From contig OZ037771.1 in NCBI GenBank assembly GCA_964035545.1, positions 3,330,128 through 3,394,127 on the forward strand: a stretch of 64,000 nt of DNA. The letters are read 5' to 3'. Position numbers and translations under genes: made by a program. Positions 23,954 through 48,236 of the stretch are shown here, in pieces. Numbering within the stretch: position 1 is the first letter of the stretch; each line of letters starts with the position of its first letter. The notes below the pieces were generated by a model. The model worked only from the letters and a program-made list of their open reading frames with translations, ran no database searches and was not told where the DNA came from. The DNA comes from Bugula neritina (taxonomy: Eukaryota > Bryozoa > Gymnolaemata > Cheilostomatida > Bugulidae).

Positions 23954-25761
23954 GCTGAGCTGGCCTTAATACTAAAACTATCATTTCAGGTAATTGTTAG
24001 AAAAATACATCACTGTGAACTTTAAATCTTTTAAAAAATGATTAAAACTACAAACAAAATAAAAACCAAAGGTATTTGGTTAAATAAATGTCTTTTTTTC
24101 CCCAGTACTAACATAAAAGGTAGTGATTCCAATCACACTTTCAAATTAAGTAAACAATAAGTAAATAACCATACTCCATAGACCATAGCTATAAGTATTA
24201 CTATTAGTAATATTATTATTATAGTTACTAATACTGAGTATTTGTAACCGCAATCATAACTAGTAATATTAGTATGAGTACCTTTAAGTTTAAGTTAAGC
24301 CTTGAGGCCTACAAAGACTAAAACTGAAAGTATTACTATTAGTAATACTAATACTAAATAAGTAAAATCATATTAAATACTATAAGTAAAATACTAATAC
24401 TAATTTATTTATTTGCTAAATAGCAAACAATTAATCCAAGTTTATTTACATATACATATATTTCAATAATATTCAAATAAATTGCACATAAAATATATAT
24501 TGTACCAAAATAAATAAATAGCGTCTAACAGTATGAGTAACTGGGAAGCGTCTAAGAATAAGTGGGAAGCGTCCAAGTGGGAAATTTAGCCTAGCATCTA
24601 TGATTCTATCTGGGAAGTGTCTATGTGAGATGACACCACTGATTGTCATTGCCATTGTGATTGAAGCATTAAAATTGTGATCTTCATATAATAGTAATAC
24701 TAATAGTACTTAGTAGTAATACTCACTGATAGTGATAGTAATACTAAGTCTAATAGTAATACTAATAGTAATACTATTACTATTAGTATTTGTCATTAAG
24801 ACAAAGTGAGAGTGAGAGTCAAAGTGAGTAACAGTCTTAGTCATAATCTTCATTAGGTCTAAGTTTCTAAGAGCTTTAGTTTGGAATAGTAAACTTGACA
24901 CTAAAAGTAAAACTATGAGTATGAGTAAAGCTGGATTTATACTTACAATTAACTTATACTTAATCTTAGTTATAGTATTAGTTAAACTTAATGTTATACT
25001 TATACTGCTTATGATTATGAAAATTTACATAGCGGTTGTTATTGCGAGTAGTCGTAAACTTTACAAATAATTAACCATTATTCACATGGCCGTCAGTGGC
25101 AGTGGTACAGCGTTCAATGCTGATGACAATAAATATTAAAATGTTTAATTAAAAAATTAAAATTATTATTTGCTTGGACTAGCACAAATTTTACAAATGG
25201 AACTTTTGTAATCGCTGTTCGCCCTGAAGAGGAAAGACAACTTCACAAAGATGTATGCAATTATTGTTCAAGATTAAAATACTTAGTCTTCATGCACTTT
25301 AATACTTGTCTATTTTAATTATAAATCTGTCTATATAAACATAGCACTAACCAATATTTAAACTCTGTTCAATACGCAAAAATATTTTGCACGATATAAA
25401 CATTTGTAATTTATTGCCTTAGCAAGAGCAGTACAGCACCAACTGTACATTTGCATAAATTATTTGAAATTGATGATATTAAATCTCTATTATAAACAAT
25501 CAATATTATTTCAATCTCTTTATGGTGGCTTTATTGCCTGTTGAAGTTACACCACTTTTATTAGGAAGTTAAATGCTACAATTATTCCATCAAAACTAAA
25601 CTGTCCTGATACTCAGATAAATAATTCCTATTTATAGAATATTATGTTTAGCTTTATTAGTCTTTATTTCATATCAAGTATAGATTTTAGAGTCAAGTCA
25701 TGACTTGTACACATTTTCATTTTTATATTTCAAATACTGTTGCATATTTTACATGCATATT
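23954..25761. other. ADAR 5' flank and spacer
   Basis: No gene seen. It should hold the ADAR promoter and leader. Two blocks of degenerate AGTAATACTA sequence (about 24180-24390 and 24690-25020), partly palindromic near 24740-24790, resemble the blocks near 5780-5960 and 50140-50390. Confidence 0.5.
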
Positions 25762-27262
25762 TTATTTTCCAAATACTAGTCCTGAAATGCCAAATGATGT
25801 TACATCCCTTTCACAAATGTAGTTAACCAGCACTTGACACCGGCCATCCCCCCATTGCAAGTTTGGTGAGATTCCCTTGTAGAAGAGTGAAAGGCAGTTT
25901 TGGCCATTGTAAAGGTTGTCTGGTTGGCCTCGGGTCCAATCAGTGCTTATTATTGGAGTTTCACTGGTTCTGGTTTCCCACATCCAGCGTCCCATGGAGT
26001 TCTTAAAGCCACCTATCCAAAATCCATCAGCTGCAAAAATTTTAGTCATAGTTACTATGTATGTTGTATTAGACTAGATAAAAGTCACCTTAGAGGTTAG
26101 AATTACATATATAAGATGGCTTAATAATAAATAATCCGAATTATAAAAAAATTTACCAACAATCACTAATTAGTACACCAACACATCATGCATATAAATT
26201 TATAAAAATCACAAAAAGCTCATTAGTAAAACATATGACCAATTAAACATGGTGTTCAACATTCTATAGCCACATGCATGTAATCTCTTGGTTAAGCTCA
26301 TCAGCTAATTTAAAACTTTGAAATCATTGACTGCTTCTTTGGAAGACATTTTATAGTTATTTTGTTATCAACCATAAGAATTGCTCTGTGTAATAATTAG
26401 CACCTGAAAGGAATGTATTGGTAGGTAGCACAAAAATACCTGTTTACTTACATACCTAAATGTGTTTCTATCAAATTTTTTTTATATAGACATCTACAGA
26501 TTAAAATATTTTTTATTCTATCTTGTTACTTTTTGCTTTGTAAATCACATTGTAACATTCTGCACATGTATTGCGTTGCATATCAAGATTAAATAAATAC
26601 TGCATCTACTATTTTGTTTCTTATAATATAATGTTAACAATACTCAATATAAACTCACTTAATCCATGGCTCAATCTGTAGCCTTTCATCCATGCTATTT
26701 CATCACGAGACTCTAGTACAGCGAGTACACCACCCAACTTTAGGCATGCTTTCTGGGCATTGTGCCAAGAAACTCGGCTTGAGGTCACAAACAAATAGCA
26801 TGAGCCAGACAAGCCTTTCACCCACCCATTACCACACGTACTCTCCGTAGAGGCTGTAAAAACATGTCTTGATACAGGAAAATAATACAAATGGTTTCAG
26901 AAACACGGGCAGAGATTGTTATGTATTGATTTGATGCAATGTGTAGAGGATCACTAGAAATTAGGCAACACTATTTAAAAAAGTACACTGACAATGACAG
27001 ATTTTAGTTGTTTGCCATTCAAACCAAAATAAATTAGATATATTGAAATGTAAATATAATATACATGACAGATGATACATTCTAAAGATTGAGGCTGTTT
27101 AAAGAATGTTGCAAATGGTGCATATTTTTACAATGTTTTAATACCAACTTCCATTAATAATACATATAATACACCAACATGATAAAAACAGTTCAGTTTA
27201 TGCTTACCGAGTAGAAAGAAGTAAGAGAGTAATATCAGCACACTCTTTGCTAACTGAACCAT
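25762..27262 (-). CDS. Secreted C-type lectin, 172 aa
   Basis: Three exons in frame: 27262-27208, 26853-26659 and 26030-25762. Exon 1 encodes a signal peptide (MVQLAKSVLILLSYFFLL). The rest is one C-type lectin-like domain. It has CGNGWVKGLSGSCYLF at its start, a SWHNAQKACLKLGG helix, the core W88-I-G-G, Q119-P-D121 in the long loop, W143-G-D, C148, and the terminal NYIC156ERD. In this family QPD usually goes with galactose-type ligands and EPN with mannose-type. The downstream Ca/sugar motif is usually WND and is WGD here, so calcium-dependent binding is likely but not certain. There is no membrane segment or second domain. It is probably an extracellular lectin of immune, mucus or adhesion type. 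It lies downstream of an unrelated gene on the same strand. Confidence 0.85.
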
Positions 27263-27980
27263 CTTGTAGCTTGCTGTCAGAGTAAGTCACATGCAACACA
27301 GCACAATAAGCCAGCTGTTAACTCCTTACCTTTACACCATCTGTATGTTCACATCAACATTAGTATTGTCAGTTAAAATTTTATTATGACAAGCATCAAC
27401 TGTTGAAAAAAGAAACACATATTATGTAAAAAGTTGTACTTATTGATGAAATTGTTGTATTGGTATAATTGTAATACAATATCAATAATCAGATTATTAG
27501 ATAAGATGTTGTATAAAAAAGAACAAGGGCTTTAGATTAGCATTTCAAAGTAGCCTTATTTCTTGCAAACATTTGACATCTAATTGCTGTAGTTATCCTT
27601 GTAAAAACTTATGGCTGAAATTAACTTGCAATGTTTAAAGATTATATAAAAGGTGTTTCTATAATTGAATTATTTATTTATAACACATTATTATCAGAGT
27701 TTCATATAAGCCAATATAACCTTCCCATTAACTGCTGAAATGCAAATTTTCCCATATTTTATAAACTCATAACTTTAGAGTTTGATTTATTTTAGCTTCA
27801 GATACTTTTGAGCAGAAACTAAAAGCTAGACTTTGATGGCAGCTAAAACCGCTGGTTTTCATTTATATCTTTCAGGTTTTATAAAATTAGCTCTAAAATC
27901 TGGAAGAACATGGATACTATCCCAGGTGCCTTGGTTATATTATTATAGTATGATATTGTGGTGTTCCCGAGTCTCTAACT
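27263..27980. other. Spacer between the lectin and the 224-aa gene
   Basis: AT-rich; no coding signal seen. It should contain the lectin promoter and the 3' UTR of the upstream minus-strand gene. Confidence 0.5.
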
Positions 27981-30084
27981 TCACTCTTTTTCAACATACA
28001 GCTTGGTTATTAGGTAAAGAAGCTTTCTTTGTAGGTTAGCGAGATGCGGGATGAATCCTACGAACCCTATCAATTCCTTTTCACTCACACCAGTCCGATA
28101 GGCAAACAAGTTTTCTTTGGTATTATGAGTGTCGGTAAAATCGAAATCTAATTCACTTTTAACAGAAGCTTCTCTAGCTAAAGAATCAATCTGAGTTTTA
28201 ATGTTTGGGTCTCGCAGTCGAGTTATGGTAAAGCAGTAGGCGTTCACTGGAGCGAGTACTGAAGTGTCACACTCGCTTCTTAGCTCTTGCAGTCTGTCCC
28301 AGAATTCTCTGTACTTTTCTAAGTGTTCCAATCCATTGCAGGGCAGATATAGCTTGTTTGCTCTACATTGTATCAAGTAAGCATGAAACATAATTTTAGT
28401 TATATACCTGAGATAATTATAGGAAATAAGACTGTAATACAAGTTAGTATGAAATTTGTTGTTGGTAAATTTCCTTGACATAGTTCACTAAATATCAGAT
28501 TGAAAGACTAATTTTATAACTACTTAAGTTTCTCCGTAATTTGTTTTGAAACGATTAAGATGTGACTAACCTAGTAAATGGCAGTATAACAGAAAATGTA
28601 AATATAATATAATAATACCATATGTAACATATAATATTAATAATATAGAGCATGTAATATATTTATTACAGCTTATATCATATAACATATAACTGTATAG
28701 CTTTATAAATTATTAATTAAAAGTTAAGTTAATAGTTTATTGCTACTGTTTTGCTACTAAATAGAAGTATTATAAATTAATTACATTAAAGAGAAAATAA
28801 CAAAGATTTGTTGCTTTTAGATGAGCAAAATATATAACTGATTGGAATTGCATGCTTGGAGTACAAATTGTCTCTTGTATGACATGCAGATATATTACTT
28901 TGACTAAATGAAGCAGCGGTTGCATAAGTATTACTATAATCACTCCAAACTTATCTTGCCAACATTAACAGTTTGACATTACATAACCCAAATTAAATAT
29001 CAACTAATCAGACCTCACCTACAGCACCTGACTAAGCAAGTCGTCTTATCAAACCTACTTGAATTGCGCTCTGTAAGAAATAGCAGCATATCAAAGACTT
29101 TGAACTTATTGTATAAAATTTCCTACCTTTGAATTTACTTACATCTGATTTGTAATTGAACTTATTGTATGATATCTAACCTTTAAACTTACTGCATAAT
29201 ATCTGACCTTTGAACCTGATGTATAATTTATGTTTTACTTACAAGAAACCTACTAGGTTATATATTATCTAGCTTCTATCTCTATTGACTCACTTCTTGA
29301 AGATATATGTCATTTCCATTAGTTTATTGAAGTTGTCTATACACTGTATTTTCTGAGGACACATTGACCTGTCCAGCATCTGAACCGTGTGTAGTGCTTT
29401 TAGGAAAGAGCTTGACCTGTTACCCCACCACTCCTGTTCAATAATGGTAGTTATTTATACATCTAATTGGTAGCTGACAGCCGCTCAACTGAGCCACCGT
29501 TTTAATATCACTGCCTCAACAATAATTCTCATTACATGAACAATACATATGAAAAATACAATTTATGGTGAAAAGAAATTTAATAGATTTCATTGAAAAA
29601 CAGTGCCTACAATATAAACTTTAATGCTTCTACCTGCAGCCTACTCATATTTTTTGAGATTTAATGCAATCAAGTTCAAACCCAAGTTTATGCACGAAGC
29701 TCAATTGCAGAAATTAAAATCAACTAAAAGCTTTAATATTTAATATTTTCCCAACTACATGAATATATTGTTGAAAATTGTTTTTTGGAAACAAAAAGCA
29801 GCTATTTGTAGCATCAATTCCAATGTTTCACTTTTAAATTATGTGCAAGGCATGCAATAAATTGTCAACCAGCATGTGAAAGATTTTAATCTTTCTTAAT
29901 CATAAAAGTTATGCTATAGCTTTATACTTGCCATATATTCTAGTTTCAGTGCATTGACTTTTCTCATATGGAGTACTGCATCCCGTTTAAGTCTGTCCAG
30001 TTCAGAGGCTTTCTCGTCAAACGCCGTGATGGTCATCTGAGACATTGACCGAGGCGTTGAGCACGTTGAGTACAGGAAGGACAT
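27981..30084 (-). CDS. Unrecognised helical protein, 224 aa
   Basis: Three exons close in frame: 30084-29932, 29433-29294 and 28362-27981. The ATG at 30084 has a stop three codons upstream; a second in-frame ATG is at 30045. The first intron would use a GC donor (ATG then GCAAGT) with a normal AG acceptor; the phases match on both sides. The protein is mostly charged and helical: an N-terminal KASELDRLKRDAVLHMRKVN stretch, then ALHTVQMLDRSMCPQKIQCI, LEKYREFWDRLQELRSEC, and a C-terminal LANLQRKLLYLITKLYVEKE. There is no signal peptide or membrane segment. I do not recognise a family. Confidence 0.6.
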
Positions 30085-32045
<1,961 letters not shown>

Positions 32046-35000
32046 CTAAACTTCATTTACAGCTGCATTCAAATACTTCTTCCGTCTCTCCATCCTAAGG
32101 AATAAACATTATTATGAATTTTACTATTTATTTCATGCAACATAATTATCTTTGTGTGTACTGTGCATGAGTGCGTGCATGTGTATGTGGTGTGTGCACA
32201 TGTGTGTGGGCGTGTGTACCTGCGTGTGTGTGCGTGTGTGTGCGCGTGTGTGCGCGTGTGTGTGGTATAAGCTCTGCATCATTTGATCTTGAACAAATGC
32301 ATGTAAAATCATAATGAAAGGTTGTACATATAATATAGAAATACCCTACTACATGTATGCTTTCTATATCATTCTTTTCAATTAGCAGCATAAAATAAAA
32401 GCGTTAAACAAATAAACAAGGAATAATGATCAGGATTGTATACTTACACTACGTTGATGTCACTGAAAAGTATATCATATATTTTCATATTAAATTGAAT
32501 ATATTGAAGTAATTAATACTTTAATATGGTATAAAAGCACATCAAACTGTAACATAATCAACATTTTTTAAAAATAATCAATGTGTTCATGTTTAAACTA
32601 GGAAAATTTTTAATTTAAATAAAAGTTTTATAAAAAACATCTTGTTATCTTGGATGTATATAGAAAAAGCTTGCAATTAGTTTGTTTCATCGACATTAGA
32701 CATTTTGTTCATAAAATAAAAGACAATAATACATATTTCGCAAACAAAACAAATAACTCACTGGTCCAACACTGGTAAGATTCGAGTTTTCATTGCATAT
32801 CTATCAGTGTATTCACTAAAGTGAGGCCACTGCTCTTTAATCTGCCCCAACTGGTCTTTTTGGTATTCTTCAATTTGTTTGTAGAGTTGTGTGCTCTTAG
32901 CAGGTACAGTTTGTAGTACTTTGGTTCTGTTCAGTGGAACTCTAGACTCATTCCAAGTGGTGTCAGCTAAAATTTCCCACAGAAACTTGATAATTTATGA
33001 AGGATATACACCCTAATGAACACACCTACGTACGTATATAAGTATGTTTGAATATATATGTATGTATATGTATATTTATGTATGTATATTAATATAAGTT
33101 GTCAGCTACAATAATTGTAGTCTTTATTATAAAAGTAAAATGGGTAATGAACTAACTTTTTTTTTACAAATTTTTAATAAATTCAAGTAATGAAGTTGAA
33201 AAATATTTAGATATTTAGATATTTTAATTCTATGTCAAATATAAAAAAATGATGTACTACTATAAATAAACCGAAATAGCTTGCTACACCACAGTAAGAC
33301 CAATTGCAACAGGCAAGTGTAAACAAAAATGAACAAGGTTCAATGAAGTAAGGCTTTAGCTTAATAGTTTACAAGAGCAAGTATAAGGTTCTTACATGGA
33401 TACTTTTGGGTGTAGTATCCTTCGGCAGGTCGGCCATATTTAACAATTGTTTCTCCTGGAGTATTGGTAGGATTCCTTCTATACATGTCTATCTTAGTGT
33501 ACATGTGTGTAGGCTGGCCGTAGTGGTATCCAGCAGTTCTTATTCCTACACATATGAATCACAGCTACAGTGATAACAGCTTAACTATAGGCTTAGCATT
33601 TCACATGTTGAAGTTGTCCTCTCCTACTGCTTGTTGGCTGTCAGTGTATACTTGTATAGCAATATAGTGAAGTGATTATTATGCAGTAATAGATGTGAGT
33701 GGAAGCATCACATCCTACTTTAAGCATAATGTATTACAATTTTATATTTATAAATATATATCAATGTAGTAATTATCTAGTGAAATAGTGTAATTCAGTA
33801 GGGTGTAGAATAGCTTAATGCAGTACGGTATAAAGCGGTGTAATGAAAAGTATTATAGTGTAGAGTTAGAGCAGGTCATTTATCTAGCTTTAGCATTACA
33901 AATGCACAAAGCAAACTTTCTTCTGCTCCACTATGCATGTATATAAATAATAACACATTATATGCTGTAATATTATGTACAGTTTATTACTACATATAAT
34001 TATTAGCACATTACATATTATATGTCATAATATTATACAATATATACAGTTCCTTATTACGTATATTATATGTCATAATATATAGAGTATATTACTAAAA
34101 ATATTAACTCACCACATTTGTATGTACCCCATTTCTCTGATGCCAATGGTCTACACGTGTCATACTGTTGGGTTGGATATCGATTCCATTGGTCGTCCAC
34201 ATAGCAAAACCTGCAATGTGTTTGCAACAAAATAGTTTAATAATGCTATAATAACTTCTGATATTACATTTTAGTCTATCGACTCAGAAAATTATGTGTC
34301 CCAATTTCCAAAGTATATGAATATTCCCAGAACTTAATTTATATTTCTACAAGCTATCTGTTAACTTTATTCATTATTTTCACTATAAACAATGAATTAA
34401 CTTTAATATATCTTATATGAGAGTTAACAGCAATCAATGGAACAGTTATTATCTAATAGCATGTACTAAGTCACATCTGTTAGAGTTCTGGCTGAACCAT
34501 TGGCAAAGTTAAAAAGGCAGTTAGTCATAATGTTCCTGTGCTACTTGGAAACTACCAAAATAGTGACAAGCATGTAAATACCAGGAATTTGCACAAAAAT
34601 AGACACTTTGAACAAACAAGTGTTTATATGATAGTAAATGTCTCAATGTAATCATTAGTAGACAAATATTTTAACATAGAAAATGCAGTGCTTCTTTAGG
34701 CTATTAATTGAGTTTAAATGGAATTTTGACAGTAAAGTTGAGAATAAGTAAAGTTCTATGTTTATTGCAATTGTGTGTAAATTTTATTTAGTGCTATATT
34801 CTCAATTAACTCTAATTTAAATGACTTTAGTGCCTAGTAATTTTCAGGCTCTTGAAGCAAATAAATTCTAACTTAATCATGCTGGTTTGGTAAAAAAACT
34901 TATCACACAAGCAATTCACCAAAGAGAAAATACATGTATTTTTGTATTGTTGCATGCAAAACTTTATTTTAAACTTACCTTTGTGTTTTGTATCCTGATC

Positions 35001-35331
35001 CTTCTCTTGTCAAGTGCTGGCTGTAGCTATCCACGTATCTATTTTTGTAATGTTTAGTCTCATCAAACTTTTTAGGGATGGAGGCCGCAAAAAGTGTTTC
35101 AGATTTACTTTTCTAAAAGACAAGAACTTAAATTAAGTTTTATACTTTGAAGAGAAGTTGCATATCAGGTTGCTATTCTTATAAAGTTTTTAAAATTCTA
35201 GTCATATGGAGTTGTCATACCTTTTGAATATTAGCTAACTGTTCATCAGTTAGACAAGTATATTGTGTATTTGGAGTCCGTGGTCGTCCTGTAATTACAT
35301 CTATCGGGACATCTTTATCAGCTGCAGCCAT
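32046..35331 (-). CDS. Tyr-rich 253-aa protein, possibly ciliary/axonemal
   Basis: Seven exons join in frame: 35331-35221, 35112-34979, 34210-34113, 33545-33396, 32966-32762, 32462-32448 and 32094-32046. The start MAAADKDVPIDVITGRPRTP is the first ATG. The sixth exon has only 15 nt; without it the frame would stop after LDQ, and with it the protein ends NVVMERRKKYLNAAVNEV. The sequence has no signal peptide, membrane segment or enzyme motif. It is rich in Tyr, Gln, Lys and Thr with short repeated turns such as GYHYGQPTHMYTK, RYPTQQYDTC and GRPAEGYYTQKYP. That composition recalls small microtubule inner proteins of cilia and sperm tails, but I cannot assign an orthologue. The ciliary idea is inference only. 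Confidence 0.65.
32152..32264. repeat. TG/CG-rich microsatellite
   Basis: GTGTGC/GTGTGT repeats of about 110 bp within an intergenic spacer, or in the intron of the 253-aa gene before its last exon. Confidence 0.9.
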
Positions 35332-37133
35332 AATTACTAAAAACTAATACAATAGAGATCTTATTAAAAAAATTTAAATTAACTTGCGTTTAGTTTGATG
35401 AACTAAAAACTAGTATTTTTTGAGTTGTGTAGCTCTGGTGTACACACAAGTCTTGCAAAAAATCGCTATTAGCTGCATTTTATTGTACCAATTCTCAAAG
35501 CTAACTAACTAGCTTGATAAGCAGTAAGTAAAGACAACTTAAATAAACTTGAAAACCACAATATAATTATTTTGACAGCACCATTGTATTGCACTATAAC
35601 ATCCCATAATATAAGACTATGAGATGAAATGGGTCACATATGGGATAATATTGACAATGCCTTAGTAAACAAACAAAAACATCACTGTAAGGTGACTTAT
35701 TTGAAAGCTAGGAACAAAATATTAAATAATGTACTTTATTGAAATATAAGTCAACTATTAAGTATTAGCCTTAGCCCTTAGGCCTTAGGTAACTATGATA
35801 ATGATAACTACTAAATTTATTATGTTCTGTAATTTAGAATAATGGTCATTTATATTCATAACTATACTTAAAGTTTTAGTAAATTTTATACCTGTGTTTA
35901 CTTTAAAGTTTATGTAATAAATAATAACTAATAATTACAATAACTATGAATCTAAAATGCAATTATAAATATTTGTGATCTGAACCATGAAAAATAAATA
36001 AATTAAAAAAAATGTCTATATTAGTGTGAATTAGTAAACAATAAGTTACTTGCAAATTGTAACAAAACAGGCAATAAATTTTTATACAAATTAATGTTCC
36101 CTTACTGATGTTACAGTGATGGTTGGCCAATAAACAAATTTGAATTAACACATCCAAGAAAACTATTTACATCTTATTATTGTGAGAAGTTATTGAGGTT
36201 TGTGGTTGCTATGCAATAGTAAAATTAAAATATTTTATTAATTGACTCGGTAAAACTTTATATATAGTCGTCGAATCAAAAGTTGTGTAAGTCGTTTCTG
36301 CGAATGTTTTAAAGATGGCTGCGCCCTGATGGCTAAACTAAAATGTGAGCGTTCAAATTTTGATCGTTTTATTATGAAATTAAATCAGCATTCTAACGAA
36401 TGAGCATGAAACAGTTTTTACTTTTTAAAATTGTTTAGTAATAATAAACACATGTTGGTCATAAATGTACTAATTACTATCAAGGATTACTTATTACTAA
36501 CAATTGTAATAATTAGTACTAGTACTAGTAGTACTACTACTAGTAGTAGTACTACTACTAGTAGTAGACGTAGTACTAGTAGTAGTAGTAGTACTACTAC
36601 TAGCTGCTACATTCAGTTTCACATTGAATTGTACATTTATATTGTCATTGTAATTTATTGATAATCATTATCAATATCATTGTAATTATTAAATTGAATA
36701 TCAATCACAATGGCAACAGTCAGTGTGAATATAGCCAAGCCTACGGCTATGCTTGCAGAACTAAAAGTAAAAGGAAATATTTTATTGCTGTTAATTTTCA
36801 ATTGTATGGCTGTCTGAACAATTGAATTTTTCATTTTTCTTACCAACTGTTAGTGATGCATGTGAAGATTATTAAATTGTGCCTGAAAGCGATATCTAAC
36901 AATTATTTATAATTTTGAAATGAACTTAGACTTAGAGGTGGGTACAAAATTGCAGGTTTATTTTTGATTAGCGCTCGAATTAATGGAAGTTTGTAATATA
37001 TCAAGTATATATTGCATTGTAATACTAAGTATATATTATAAGGTAATACTAAGCATTCACTAGTAATAGAGTAATCATGCTGAACAGAAATCTACATATC
37101 ACTTTCTTTTCTTGCAGGTAGATTGAAGTAAAA
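35332..37133. other. Divergent spacer upstream of AARS2
   Basis: It separates the minus-strand 253-aa gene from plus-strand AARS2 and must hold both promoters. An AG acceptor (TTTCTTTTCTTGCAG) ends 16 bases before the AARS2 ATG, so AARS2 has a 5' UTR intron and its first exon lies somewhere upstream in this stretch. Contains a TAG/ACT trinucleotide block. Confidence 0.6.
36511..36606. repeat. TAG/CTA trinucleotide repeat, partly palindromic
   Basis: Alternating runs of AGT and ACT trinucleotides, such as TAGTAGTACTACTACTAG, give several short self-complementary stretches. Confidence 0.85.
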
Positions 37134-47727
<10,594 letters not shown>

Positions 47728-48236
47728 CAGTTATTGCACTTGGTATATCGCCTGTTTATTTGTAGATACTATTTATAAATGTTATTAACCATTTAGTTTA
47801 AATCATTTTTTACTCTAAGATATTTTTTCTAACATTTTAATAAATTTAGAGTCAGATGTTCAAGTGCCAGTCAAAGTATGTGTTGCTTTTCACTTTGTCC
47901 TAAAGCAGTGATTAAAAGTACACTGTAATATATCGTCCAGTACAATACCGCTGTCAAGACATCAATTGTGTTACTGTATACATTTATTTATGATAAAATA
48001 GTAGATACATGAATTGTTCACATGATAACAACTGCAGTGATTTACAAAACATAAACAATGTACTGAAGTGTTGACAATAATAAATATTCCAATCATATTG
48101 CTACCAATTGCGTTACAACATTTACAATAAACGTCAGGTGTTCATTGCTGGAACTTAGCATTACAGTTGAAGCAAGGAATTCTACATTTTTACATAAAGA
48201 ATAGAGGAATTGATGAAAAAAGAGATGAAATGTTCT
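47728..48236. other. Convergent 3' region of AARS2 and ATP6V0C
   Basis: About 510 bp between the stop of plus-strand AARS2 and that of minus-strand V-ATPase c. No coding signal. Both 3' UTRs and poly(A) sites must lie here: AATAAA occurs on the plus strand near 48079 and its complement is frequent. Confidence 0.5.
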
